A stretch of DNA of 64,000 bases, from the NCBI GenBank assembly GCA_028280195.1, contig JANQMH010000046.1, forward strand, positions 1 through 64,000. The letters run 5' to 3'. The translations under genes were made by a program, and so were the position numbers. The notes under the pieces were generated by a model. That model was not told where the DNA came from. It saw nothing but the letters and a program-made list of their open reading frames with translations, and ran no database searches. Of this stretch, positions 57,428 to 64,000 are shown piece after piece. The stretch's first letter is position 1, and every line of letters begins with the position of its first letter. The DNA is from Exilibacterium sp. (lineage in GTDB: Bacteria > Pseudomonadota > Gammaproteobacteria > Pseudomonadales > Cellvibrionaceae).

Positions 57428-58727
57428 CTACCTGCATGCCGCGGAGCAGCAGGCGGCGCTCATCGCCGGTATTCCCGCGGATATCACCCTGCGAAACATC
57501 GAGCGCGTGGCGGTGATCGGCGCCGGCACCATGGGCACGGGCATCGCGATAAACTTTCTCAATGCCGGTTTGGCGGTGACGCTGCTGGAACAAAAGCGCG
57601 CGGCGCTCGAGGGCGGTCTCGAGGCGATACGCAGCCACTATCAACGCCGGGTGGGTAAAGGCCGGCTGACTGCCGCTGATGCCGACCGGCGCATGCAACT
57701 GTTGAGCGGTACTCTGGATGATCAGCAGCTTGCCGGGGCTGACCTGGTGATCGAAGCCGTATTCGAAGATATGGCGGTTAAAAAGGCGGTGTTCGCGCAA
57801 CTGGACAAGATCTGTAAACCGGGCGCGATTCTGGCTACCAACACCTCCACCTTGAATGTGGACGATATAGCCTCTGCAACCCGCCGGCCACAGGACGTTG
57901 TCGGGCTGCACTTCTTCAGCCCCGCCCACGTCATGCGGCTGGTGGAAATTGTGCGCGCCGCGAAAACGGCCGACGATGTCACAGCCACTTGTATGGCCCT
58001 GGCCAAGACCATCAACAAGATCGGCGTCGCCGTCGGTGTGTGCTTCGGTTTTGTCGCTAACCGCATGCTCGAGCCCTATGCGCGAGAGGCGGGCCGCCTG
58101 GTACTGGAAGGCGCCTCGCCCGCCCAGGTGGACCGGGTGATCACCGCCTTTGGCTTTCCCATGGGACCTTTTGCCATGGGCGATCTGGCCGGTCTGGATA
58201 TCGCCCACCAGGTGCGCAGCAGCCATCCGCATATCGCCAAGGGCGACCCCAGTTACGGCGTGCTCGGCGATCGCCTGGTGGCAGCGGGGCAGCTGGGACA
58301 AAAAACCGGTCGCGGCGCTTATATCTATCGGCCCGGCAGCCGCAGCCCGGAGGAAAACCCGGAAGTCCCGGCAATTGCCGCAGCAGGAGCCAGGCGCCTG
58401 GGGATTGCCCGGCGCGAAATCAGTGATCGGGAAATACTGCAGCGCTGCCTCTTTTGTCTGATTAACGAAGGCGCCGCTGTGCTCAGCGAAGGTATCGCTC
58501 AGCGGGCCGGCGATATTGATGTCATTTACGTATACGGCTACGGCTTTCCTGCGCACGAAGGCGGCCCGATGCGCTACGCCGAGCGCATCGGCCTGTCACA
58601 TATCTGCCAGGCCATGGTTCAATACCGTGAACAACTGGGCGACTACGGGCGGCTTTGGTTCAATCCATCACCGCTACTGCAAAAGCTGGCGCATGCGGGG
58701 CGCAATTTCGACAGTGAGTCGAGCTGA
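57408..58727 (+). CDS. 3-hydroxyacyl-CoA dehydrogenase (stand-alone)
   Basis: A 439-residue NAD-dependent dehydrogenase resembling the dehydrogenase part of FadB/FadJ. The Rossmann motif VAVIGAGTMGTGIA is at 34-47; GLHFFSPAHVMRLVEIV holds the catalytic His region, and NRMLEPYAREAG lies in the first C-terminal domain. A second C-terminal domain with GYGFPAHEGGPMRYAE completes it. The crotonase domain of FadB/FadJ is absent, leaving only about 30 leading residues. The MaoC-like protein may supply the hydratase step. Confidence 0.9.
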   Translation: MAMEISNYLHAAEQQAALIAGIPADITLRNIERVAVIGAGTMGTGIAINFLNAGLAVTLLEQKRAALEGGLEAIRSHYQRRVGKGRLTAADADRRMQLLSGTLDDQQLAGADLVIEAVFEDMAVKKAVFAQLDKICKPGAILATNTSTLNVDDIASATRRPQDVVGLHFFSPAHVMRLVEIVRAAKTADDVTATCMALAKTINKIGVAVGVCFGFVANRMLEPYAREAGRLVLEGASPAQVDRVITAFGFPMGPFAMGDLAGLDIAHQVRSSHPHIAKGDPSYGVLGDRLVAAGQLGQKTGRGAYIYRPGSRSPEENPEVPAIAAAGARRLGIARREISDREILQRCLFCLINEGAAVLSEGIAQRAGDIDVIYVYGYGFPAHEGGPMRYAERIGLSHICQAMVQYREQLGDYGRLWFNPSPLLQKLAHAGRNFDSESS

Positions 58728-58775
58728 TCGCCAGGCAAACCACCGTTACCGAACTTAGACGCTCAAAACCCATTG

Positions 58776-59792
58776 ATGGATAACAAACCACTCACCAAAG
58801 CAGCCAGTTCTGCGACCAGAGTCTGGCATCTGCAGGATATAAAACGTGCCCTGCGGGATGTCGATGTGCTGGCAGCCATGGCGGATGCCTTTATCAGCTA
58901 CAGCGCCGGCAAGGCCGTTGTGCCGCCTGTCGGTGAGCTGCTATTCGAGGAGCCGCCGGGCGACGCACATATCAAATACGGCTATGTGCGGGGTGATCGC
59001 TGGTTTGTGATCAAGGTCGCCACCGGATTTTACCGCAATCCGCAACGCGGCCTGCCATCCAATTCCGGGTTAATGCTGGTGTTTGACGCCGCCACCGGCA
59101 CACCACATGCCGTGCTGCTCGACCAGGGCTATCTGACGAATATTCGCACCGCCGCCGCCGGCGCCTTTGCGGCGAAACTACTGGCACCCGACAAGGTGTC
59201 ATGCATCGGCATCATAGGCTCGGGGGTGCAGGCGCGCCTGCAGCTGCAAATGCTGACTCATATCACCTGCTGCCGCAAGGTCCGCATTTACGCCCGCGAT
59301 AGCGAAAAAGCCCGGCGCTATGCCCGCGAAATGTCAGCGCAAGGCTATGCGGTGCGGGTGGAAAAGTCGCCGGCCGCTGTTGCGGCGGCGGCAAACCTGA
59401 TTGTCACCACTACAGCAGCCTGCGAACCACTGCTGTTTGCAGATGACATTAAGCCCGGTACCCATATCACGGCCGTGGGCTCCGATACGCCGCCAAAGAA
59501 CGAAATAGACCCAGGCGTGCTGAATAAAGCCGCCATTGTCGCGGTCGATTCGCTGCCCCAAAGCGCTGCACGCGGGGAGGTGTTTCACGCCGTCGACGCC
59601 GGCGCGATCGCGGCAGGCAGCATTGTGGAACTCGGCACCTTGGCGCTGCAGGCGCAAAAAGCCCGCTTGTCAGACCGGCAAATCACCATCGCGGATCTGA
59701 CCGGCGTTGCGACTCAGGACATTGAGATCTGCAAAGCGGTCCTTGCCCGCCTTGCACCAGACACCGCCCGGGAACCCAGCAATGGATATTGA
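58776..59792 (+). CDS. Ornithine cyclodeaminase/mu-crystallin family enzyme
   Basis: A 338-residue NAD(P)-dependent enzyme. The nucleotide motif IGIIGSGVQARLQL and the preceding LTNIRTAAAGAFAAKLL block are family signatures; TAVGSDTPPKNEIDP is also typical. Members deaminate ornithine, reduce imines or act as alanine-type dehydrogenases, so the substrate is open. Here it may reduce or deaminate an unusual amino acid set free by the peptidases. The ATG at 58776 replaces a TTG at 58773. It overlaps the next gene by 11 bases. Confidence 0.87.
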   Translation: MDNKPLTKAASSATRVWHLQDIKRALRDVDVLAAMADAFISYSAGKAVVPPVGELLFEEPPGDAHIKYGYVRGDRWFVIKVATGFYRNPQRGLPSNSGLMLVFDAATGTPHAVLLDQGYLTNIRTAAAGAFAAKLLAPDKVSCIGIIGSGVQARLQLQMLTHITCCRKVRIYARDSEKARRYAREMSAQGYAVRVEKSPAAVAAAANLIVTTTAACEPLLFADDIKPGTHITAVGSDTPPKNEIDPGVLNKAAIVAVDSLPQSAARGEVFHAVDAGAIAAGSIVELGTLALQAQKARLSDRQITIADLTGVATQDIEICKAVLARLAPDTAREPSNGY

Positions 59793-60897
59793 GACCTTCT
59801 TACTTGAACGCAACCAGACACGCTATGAAAATGATGTCGAACTGAATCTTACCGAAAGCGGCATCCATGCGTGCACGATTAACGATATCATCGCCCCGGC
59901 CGAGGCCGCCGCCCTGCTCAACCTGCCTTTGGGCTATGGTTACACCGACGGCACACCCGAACTAAAGGCACGAATCGCCGCCTGGTATCCCACCGCGACG
60001 CAGGCCAATATCGCCGTGACCCACGGCGCCTCCGAGGCCAATCTGATCAGTATCCTGTCGACGCTGACGACGCAGGATGAGGTTCTGTTTGTGTTGCCAA
60101 ACTTTCTGCAAGTTTCAGGGCTGGCGAAATCCTTCGGTATCGAGGTAAACACCTTCGCGCTCAGTCCCGACCGCCGCTGGCAACCGGACCTGGATGCGCT
60201 GGCAGAGGCAGTGACGCCCAGAACCCGGATGATCGCCCTGGTGAACCCCAACAATCCCACCGGCATTGTACATACGCCACAGACCATGTCCGGCATTGTC
60301 GAAATAGCTGCACGCACCGGCGCCTATCTTCTGGCGGATGAAATCTATCGCGGCGCCGAGATTGACCGGCCCGAAACCCCCACTTACTTCGGCCACTACG
60401 AGCGCGTCATTGTCACGTCGTCACTGTCAAAAGCATTCGCCAATCCCGGCCTGCGGCTCGGTTGGATGGTCGCCCCACCCGGGGTTATCGCCGAAGCCAT
60501 GCGCCGCCAGGACTATACATCCATCGGCACCAGCTGCATCAGCCAGGCACTGGCCGAGAAGATTATGGAACCGGCAAAAAGAGAACAGCTATTGCAACGC
60601 ACGCGAACCATCCTCAGCCGCAATATCAAGCTGCTCGATGCGTGGATGGAGGCACAGCGCAAGCGTTTCAGCTGGGTCAGGCCCGAGGCCGGCGGCATGG
60701 CGTTTTTGCGCTACCACCTGCCGATGTCTTCGCAGGCACTTTCGACCAGGCTGCGCGAGGAGGAAAGTCTGTTCGTGGTGGCCGGGTCGTGGTTTGGGCT
60801 GGAGAACCATATCCGCCTGGGCCTGGGGGTCGAGACCGAACAGCTGGCCGAAGCCCTCGAGCGCCTGGCGCGTTTCGCCGCCAGACACTGCGCCTAG
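59782..60897 (+). CDS. Class I/II PLP aminotransferase
   Basis: A 371-residue fold-type I enzyme. VNPNNPTGIV, LLADEIYRG and SSLSKAFANPGLRLGW (Schiff-base lysine in SLSKAF) are intact. The opening ELNLTESGIHACTINDII differs from common aspartate aminotransferases and recalls a small group that includes amino acid cyclising enzymes such as VioD; this is from memory and weak. The start at 59782 overlaps the cyclodeaminase-like gene, which suggests the two act on linked substrates. It is the last gene of the unit and meets the next gene tail to tail with a 9-base gap. Confidence 0.82.
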   Translation: MDIETFLLERNQTRYENDVELNLTESGIHACTINDIIAPAEAAALLNLPLGYGYTDGTPELKARIAAWYPTATQANIAVTHGASEANLISILSTLTTQDEVLFVLPNFLQVSGLAKSFGIEVNTFALSPDRRWQPDLDALAEAVTPRTRMIALVNPNNPTGIVHTPQTMSGIVEIAARTGAYLLADEIYRGAEIDRPETPTYFGHYERVIVTSSLSKAFANPGLRLGWMVAPPGVIAEAMRRQDYTSIGTSCISQALAEKIMEPAKREQLLQRTRTILSRNIKLLDAWMEAQRKRFSWVRPEAGGMAFLRYHLPMSSQALSTRLREEESLFVVAGSWFGLENHIRLGLGVETEQLAEALERLARFAARHCA

Positions 60898-60906
60898 ACT
60901 GCGCGC

Positions 60907-61539
60907 TCAGCCCGGCTCCAGGCCGGTGCCGCGCAGTAATGCCAGATCCTCCGGCCGGTCGATATCCGCCAGCGTCGCCAGTTCGCAAAAGCGCCAGCCC
61001 AGTTGTCGCAGGCGCCGGCGGGTAAGCGGCCAGACACGGTCGGTACTCCAGGGGATGTCGTCAAACAACCGCCGGTGCACCTGGCGCAGCCCCAGCAACA
61101 CATAGCCGCCGTCACTGGCGGGGCCCACCACTGCGTCGGCACCCTCGCCGAGAGCAGACAGTGCCTGTTGCAGATAGTCGGCATCGATGAACGGGCAGTC
61201 GCTGCCGATCAGTATGACTGCCTGTGAGCGTGCCAGTACCGCCTCCGCGGCAGCCCGCATTTTTTCTCCGAGATTACCTTCGCCCTGCTGGTAGACGGGT
61301 ACGGACAAACTCGCCGACAGCCGGCTAAAAAACGGGTGTTGCGGCTGCGAGCTGACCCACAACTCCCACGGGCACAAGCCGGCGCGACTGAGGCAATTGG
61401 CCATATGCGCCGTCAACCGCAGGTGCAGCTGCAGGCATTGATGCCGGTCCAGGGCGGCGGCCATGCGCGTTTTGACACGGCCCGGCTGCGGCGCCTTGGC
61501 AAACTGCAATACGGTTGCATGCGGGTATTTATAGGTCAT
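60907..61539 (-). CDS. TIGR04282-type glycosyltransferase (arsenosugar-associated)
   Basis: A 210-residue GT-A-fold protein. VLQFAKAPQPGRVKTRMAAAL opens the family, and AVILIGSDCPFIDADYLQQAL and ADAVVGPASDGGYVLLGL follow. The group is found with ArsS in arsenosugar loci and also more widely. The start at 61539 gives 11 bases of overlap with the upstream gene; an in-frame start at 61593 would lie deep inside it. Confidence 0.85.
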   Translation of the reverse strand: MTYKYPHATVLQFAKAPQPGRVKTRMAAALDRHQCLQLHLRLTAHMANCLSRAGLCPWELWVSSQPQHPFFSRLSASLSVPVYQQGEGNLGEKMRAAAEAVLARSQAVILIGSDCPFIDADYLQQALSALGEGADAVVGPASDGGYVLLGLRQVHRRLFDDIPWSTDRVWPLTRRRLRQLGWRFCELATLADIDRPEDLALLRGTGLEPG

Positions 61540-62233
61540 CGGCAGGTGCGGGCGGATAGTAGATTTTTGCCAGCCGCCGGGGGCTGACGCCAATGAAATA
61601 GCCCAGCCGCAAGAGCCACATCAGCAATACGGTTTTAACGATGCCACGGCGCTCCCAGCGCCGGCTGGAGGTCACTACCGGGTCGGCTTCGATATAGGGT
61701 CTGGCGATACGGCGCAGGGTTTTGCTGATGGCCACGTCTTCCATCAGGCCGATGGCGGGAAAGCCGCTGATCTGGCGGAACAGGCCGGCGCGCACAAACA
61801 GCGACTGATCGCCGGTGGCAACCGCGGTGACGCGCGAGCGCCAGCACATCGCGGTTTCAATGATGCGCAATAGCGGCGACCTGCCGCTCAGACAAACCGG
61901 GAAAAAGCCCCACTCCACCGCATTGCCCAGCCAGTGTTCAATATCGCCGCTGAAGCTCTCCGGCAGCAGGGTATCGGCGTGCAGAAACAGCAGATACCGC
62001 CCCCGGGCAATCGATGCGCCGGCATTCATCTGCACCGCCCGGCCCGGTGCCGATGACACCACCCTGTCGACGCTGTCCCGCGCTCTCTCCAGGGTACCGT
62101 CGCAACTGCCGCCGTCGGCCAGAATCAGCTCCGCTCCGGCGCCGCGCAGGCGCTGCAGCGGTGCCAGTGCCGCAGCGATGACCGCGGCCTCATTCAGCAC
62201 CGGCACGACGATACTCAGTGGCACAGCAGACAA
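61529..62233 (-). CDS. TIGR04283-type family 2 glycosyltransferase (arsenosugar-associated)
   Basis: A 234-residue family 2 glycosyltransferase. PLSIVVPVLNEAAVIAAAL, LILADGGSCDGT and GRYLLFLHADTLLPE give the GT-A core with its metal-binding HAD; GDQSLFVRAGLFRQISGFP is the acceptor-side block. It ends with a hydrophobic segment near LLMWLLRLGYFIGV. It sits 8 bases after arsS. The common neighbourhood TIGR04282-TIGR04283-ArsS is the main support for an arsenosugar role. Confidence 0.87.
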   Translation of the reverse strand: MSAVPLSIVVPVLNEAAVIAAALAPLQRLRGAGAELILADGGSCDGTLERARDSVDRVVSSAPGRAVQMNAGASIARGRYLLFLHADTLLPESFSGDIEHWLGNAVEWGFFPVCLSGRSPLLRIIETAMCWRSRVTAVATGDQSLFVRAGLFRQISGFPAIGLMEDVAISKTLRRIARPYIEADPVVTSSRRWERRGIVKTVLLMWLLRLGYFIGVSPRRLAKIYYPPAPADDL

Positions 62234-62241
62234 TGGCGCGC

Positions 62242-63219
62242 CTACGCCAGGGCGCCGCTGCAGCTGCTGCCCTGCCCGGCAGTGCAGCCGTAGCAGTGCT
62301 CGCCCACCACGATCTGCCGCTGGCTCAGATCCCGCTCCAGCAGATCGCGCAGATGCACCCGGTGCTGGTCGCTGGCGATCAGCTGCCCGTCAACGCGCAG
62401 CGGCCAGTCGAGCATCTGGTTGAAATCGCAGTCGTAGACATAGCCGCGCCAGTCGACACTGATCAGCGAGCGGCACATGACCGCAGGCAGGTTGGCCGCA
62501 TCGTAACTGTCCTTCAACAACTGCATGTAGTTTTCATACCGCCCCTTCGCCAGCAGCACACTGCCAAAGCGGCTGATGGGCATATTGGTGATGGTCAGCA
62601 GTTCGTTGAAGACAATGCCGTGCCGGTCCATCAGCTCGCGTTTGTAATCGGCCTGCAACTGTTGCTGCGGCGGCGGCAGAAAATCGCCGTTGGGGTTGTA
62701 GACCAGATTCAGCGGCAGCTCCGGATCGCTGCCGTAACCGAGCTGATTGAGCCGCTGTAAGGCCGTAACGGAATTCTCGTAAACGCCTTTGCCGCGCTGC
62801 TCGGCGACATTGTTTTCGGCGTAGCAGGGTAGAGAGGCGGTAATACAGACCCGCTGCCCGGCCAGGAAGGCGGCCATATGCTCGAATCCCGGTTCCAGCA
62901 GCACCGTCAGATTACAGCGATCGATAACGGTTACGCCCATCGCCCGCGCGGCGCTGACCAGGTCGCAGAAATGTGGATTCATTTCCGGCGCGCCGCCGGT
63001 AACATCCAGGCATGAGAGCTGATGGCGATGCAAAAACGCCAGCAGCGTATCGATGGTCTCGCGGTCCATCAGCTCGGTGCGGCGCGGTCCGGCATTGACG
63101 TGGCAGTGGGTACAGCTGAGGTTGCAGAGATAACCCAGATTTGCCTGCAGGGTCTGCAGCTGGCCGCGCCGGATAAGGGGGAAGTCTGTGTCTTTGAGCA
63201 ATGGGCGTGTGTCGAGCAT
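62242..63219 (-). CDS. arsS: Arsenosugar biosynthesis radical SAM protein ArsS
   Basis: A 325-residue radical SAM enzyme. The cluster motif is CNLSCTHC (CxxxCxxC) at about 32-39, followed by HVNAGPRR and the GGAPEMNP block that helps bind SAM. The C-terminus CYGCTAGQGSSCSG is the cysteine-rich tail of this family. ArsS joins a dimethylarsenic group to the deoxyadenosyl moiety of SAM. No arsM or arsenic regulator is visible in the window, so the pathway would rely on genes elsewhere. Confidence 0.9.
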   Translation of the reverse strand: MLDTRPLLKDTDFPLIRRGQLQTLQANLGYLCNLSCTHCHVNAGPRRTELMDRETIDTLLAFLHRHQLSCLDVTGGAPEMNPHFCDLVSAARAMGVTVIDRCNLTVLLEPGFEHMAAFLAGQRVCITASLPCYAENNVAEQRGKGVYENSVTALQRLNQLGYGSDPELPLNLVYNPNGDFLPPPQQQLQADYKRELMDRHGIVFNELLTITNMPISRFGSVLLAKGRYENYMQLLKDSYDAANLPAVMCRSLISVDWRGYVYDCDFNQMLDWPLRVDGQLIASDQHRVHLRDLLERDLSQRQIVVGEHCYGCTAGQGSSCSGALA

Positions 63220-63286
63220 AAGGGCTTTCGAACTCCGTCAGCGGGCTTGCCAAAGCCCCGCACAGCGCGACCGGGCCCAGCGTTAA

Positions 63287-63314
63287 CAGCCATGGTCATC
63301 TATGACCATGGCTG
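63287..63314. promoter_or_regulatory. 13-bp inverted repeat upstream of arsS
   Basis: CAGCCATGGTCAT (63287-63299) is mirrored by 63302-63314 around a 2-base centre. It lies 68 bases before the arsS start in the otherwise gene-free 63220-63431. It could be an operator for arsS or a bidirectional hairpin. Confidence 0.4.
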
Positions 63315-63372
63315 CCGGTTAAAGTTTATTGTAGCCCTATATCGAGCTGAAAAGTAATGAATAATCAGCGGT

Positions 63373-63401
63373 TTGCGGCTCCGCTGGATCTCTTGTATGA
63401 T
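63373..63401 (+). promoter_or_regulatory. Likely promoter of tRNA-Arg
   Basis: TTGCGG (63373-63378), 17 bases and TATGAT (63396-63401). The start would fall near 63408, about 24 bases before the tRNA. Confidence 0.55.
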
Positions 63402-63431
63402 CGGCCATCCGGCCATTAACAGTGGCTTCTC

Positions 63432-63507
63432 GCCCTCGTAGCATAATGGATAATGCAGACCCCTCCTAAGGGTAAGATTGCAGGTTCGACTCCTGCCGAG
63501 GGCGCCA
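63432..63507 (+). tRNA. tRNA-Arg (CCU anticodon)
   Basis: A 76-base cloverleaf with encoded CCA. The acceptor GCCCTCG pairs with CGAGGGC; the D arm is GCAT/ATGC; the anticodon loop is CTCCTAA (anticodon CCT); the T arm is GCAGG-TTCGACT-CCTGC; the discriminator is G. It closely resembles the E. coli CCU tRNA-Arg in layout. This tRNA is a common integration target. Confidence 0.95.
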
Positions 63508-63744
63508 TTTGCTACAGGCAAACGGCACCCGGCGGAGCGCCGGCCCGCAAGCGCAGCTTGCGCGCGTTGCGACCACGCAAAGCGATGCTTTGCCAAAAAC
63601 GTGGCCTCCACTCTGCCGAGGGCGCCATTTGCTACAGGCAAACGGCACCCCGGCGGAGCGCCGGCCCGCAAGCACAGCTTGCGCGCGTTGCGGCCACGCA
63701 AAGCGATGCTTTGCCAAAAACGTGGCCTCCACCCTGCCGAGGGC
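63493..63744. repeat. Tandem 120-bp repeats copying the tRNA-Arg 3' end
   Basis: The first unit starts inside the tRNA at 63493 and runs to 63612; the second is 63613-63733 (one extra base); a third begins at 63734 but keeps only about 11 bases (CTGCCGAGGGC). Units differ by a few substitutions. Each carries the last 15 bases of the tRNA including CCA, plus small hairpins such as GCAAGC/GCTTGC. No promoter or long reading frame is convincing inside. The gap 63508-63847 holds these repeats and the 3' flank of the truncated regulator. Confidence 0.92.
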
Positions 63745-63847
63745 ATCATGTAATTGATAAAGATTTCAATCGGTTAGCTGGATTCCGGTTGGCCGCCTTT
63801 TCTTTTTAATAGCGTTGTCTTGCTGTCCACCGCAGTTAGGGCAAAAG

Positions 63848-64000
63848 CTATGCAGCATTGTGTTTGATTGTGCGAAGGCCAACCCGCTCAAGCATTTCAA
63901 CAAGGTAGTCAATCGTAAACCCTTTTTCAATCCGCTGCTGCTGGATGTCAATGATTCGCTTGCGCTGAACACCAAATACTTCCGCCGCTTTGCTATTGCT
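63848..64000 (-). CDS. XRE-type (HTH_37-like) regulator, N-terminus beyond the window
   Basis: An open frame enters from the right edge and ends at TAG (complement at 63848-63850), giving 50 residues. SNSKAAEVFGVQRKRIIDI resembles the helix-turn-helix of small XRE proteins often acting as HigA-type antitoxins, and TIDYLVEMLERVGLRTI is their usual C-terminal helix. A partner toxin is not visible. It lies next to tRNA-Arg and its 3'-end repeats, which fits a mobile island edge. Confidence 0.6.
   Translation of the reverse strand, partial: SNSKAAEVFGVQRKRIIDIQQQRIEKGFTIDYLVEMLERVGLRTIKHNAA

Noticed and set aside
63493-63753. Small proteins encoded by the tRNA-end repeats on either strand
   Set aside because: The open frames exist because the 120-bp unit lacks stops in some phases. 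They have no ribosome sites and no recognisable composition beyond the repeat.
63766-63975. A 69-codon minus-strand open frame at the right edge
   Set aside because: It is out of frame with the XRE-like coding sequence (63848-64000), which has recognisable helix-turn-helix residues and continues past the edge.

Overview
The window looks like chromosomal DNA of a GC-rich, motile, aerobic marine gammaproteobacterium. Gene content and order (flgBCDEFGHIJKL, flgAMNZ, cheV-cheR, near-consensus sigma-54 and sigma-28 promoters, a TonB receptor linked to beta-oxidation genes) and the repeat families suggest the Cellvibrionales/Halieaceae area. That placement is inference.

Layout. (1) 0.2-10.6 kb, minus strand: a tightly overlapped operon, pseB to pseI, for a pseudaminic-acid-type nonulosonic acid, with extra genes (Fe/2OG dioxygenase-like, aldo/keto reductase, SpsF-type nucleotidyltransferase, class III aminotransferase, WbqC-like protein, methyltransferase). 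It lies directly downstream of fliD and probably makes the sugar that decorates the flagellins. It ends in a clear intrinsic terminator. (2) 10.7-39.1 kb: flagellar and chemotaxis genes: fliD, flaG, two large flagellins, a FliT-like chaperone on the opposite strand, flgL to flgB, cheR, cheV, then divergent flgA-flgM-flgN-flgZ. Promoter motifs show a sigma-54 to sigma-28 hierarchy, and the two flagellin genes carry different classes. Hook and filament proteins (FlgE 814, FlgK 1061, FliD 801, flagellins 804 and 811 residues) are unusually long. (3) 39.1-60.9 kb: a catabolic locus of two beta-lactamase-fold hydrolases, an M81 (MlrC-like) peptidase, a TonB receptor, a TetR regulator, a DmpA/S58-type peptidase, two aminotransferases, an acyl-CoA ligase, an M1 aminopeptidase, a GPH-type transporter, a MaoC-like hydratase, a thiolase, a 3-hydroxyacyl-CoA dehydrogenase and an ornithine-cyclodeaminase-like enzyme. 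Five transcription units each start at a promoter overlapped or abutted by the same 17-bp dyad (consensus TATATACA-N-TGTNTATA). I read this as one TetR-controlled regulon for uptake and breakdown of a peptide or amide with a fatty or beta-amino acid part. This is the best candidate in the window for an undescribed system. (4) 60.9-63.2 kb: two glycosyltransferases and a radical SAM enzyme of the arsenosugar type. (5) 63.4-64 kb: tRNA-Arg(CCU), tandem repeats that copy the tRNA 3' end, and a truncated XRE-type regulator, possibly the edge of an island.

The repeats are notable. Two hairpins at 20.0-20.2 kb share a nearly identical 52-nt loop but have unrelated perfect 29-30 bp arms, and the loop core recurs at the left edge. 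A GGGAAAA-heptamer inverted element occurs twice in the flagellar locus, and one copy supplies the C-terminus of CheR.
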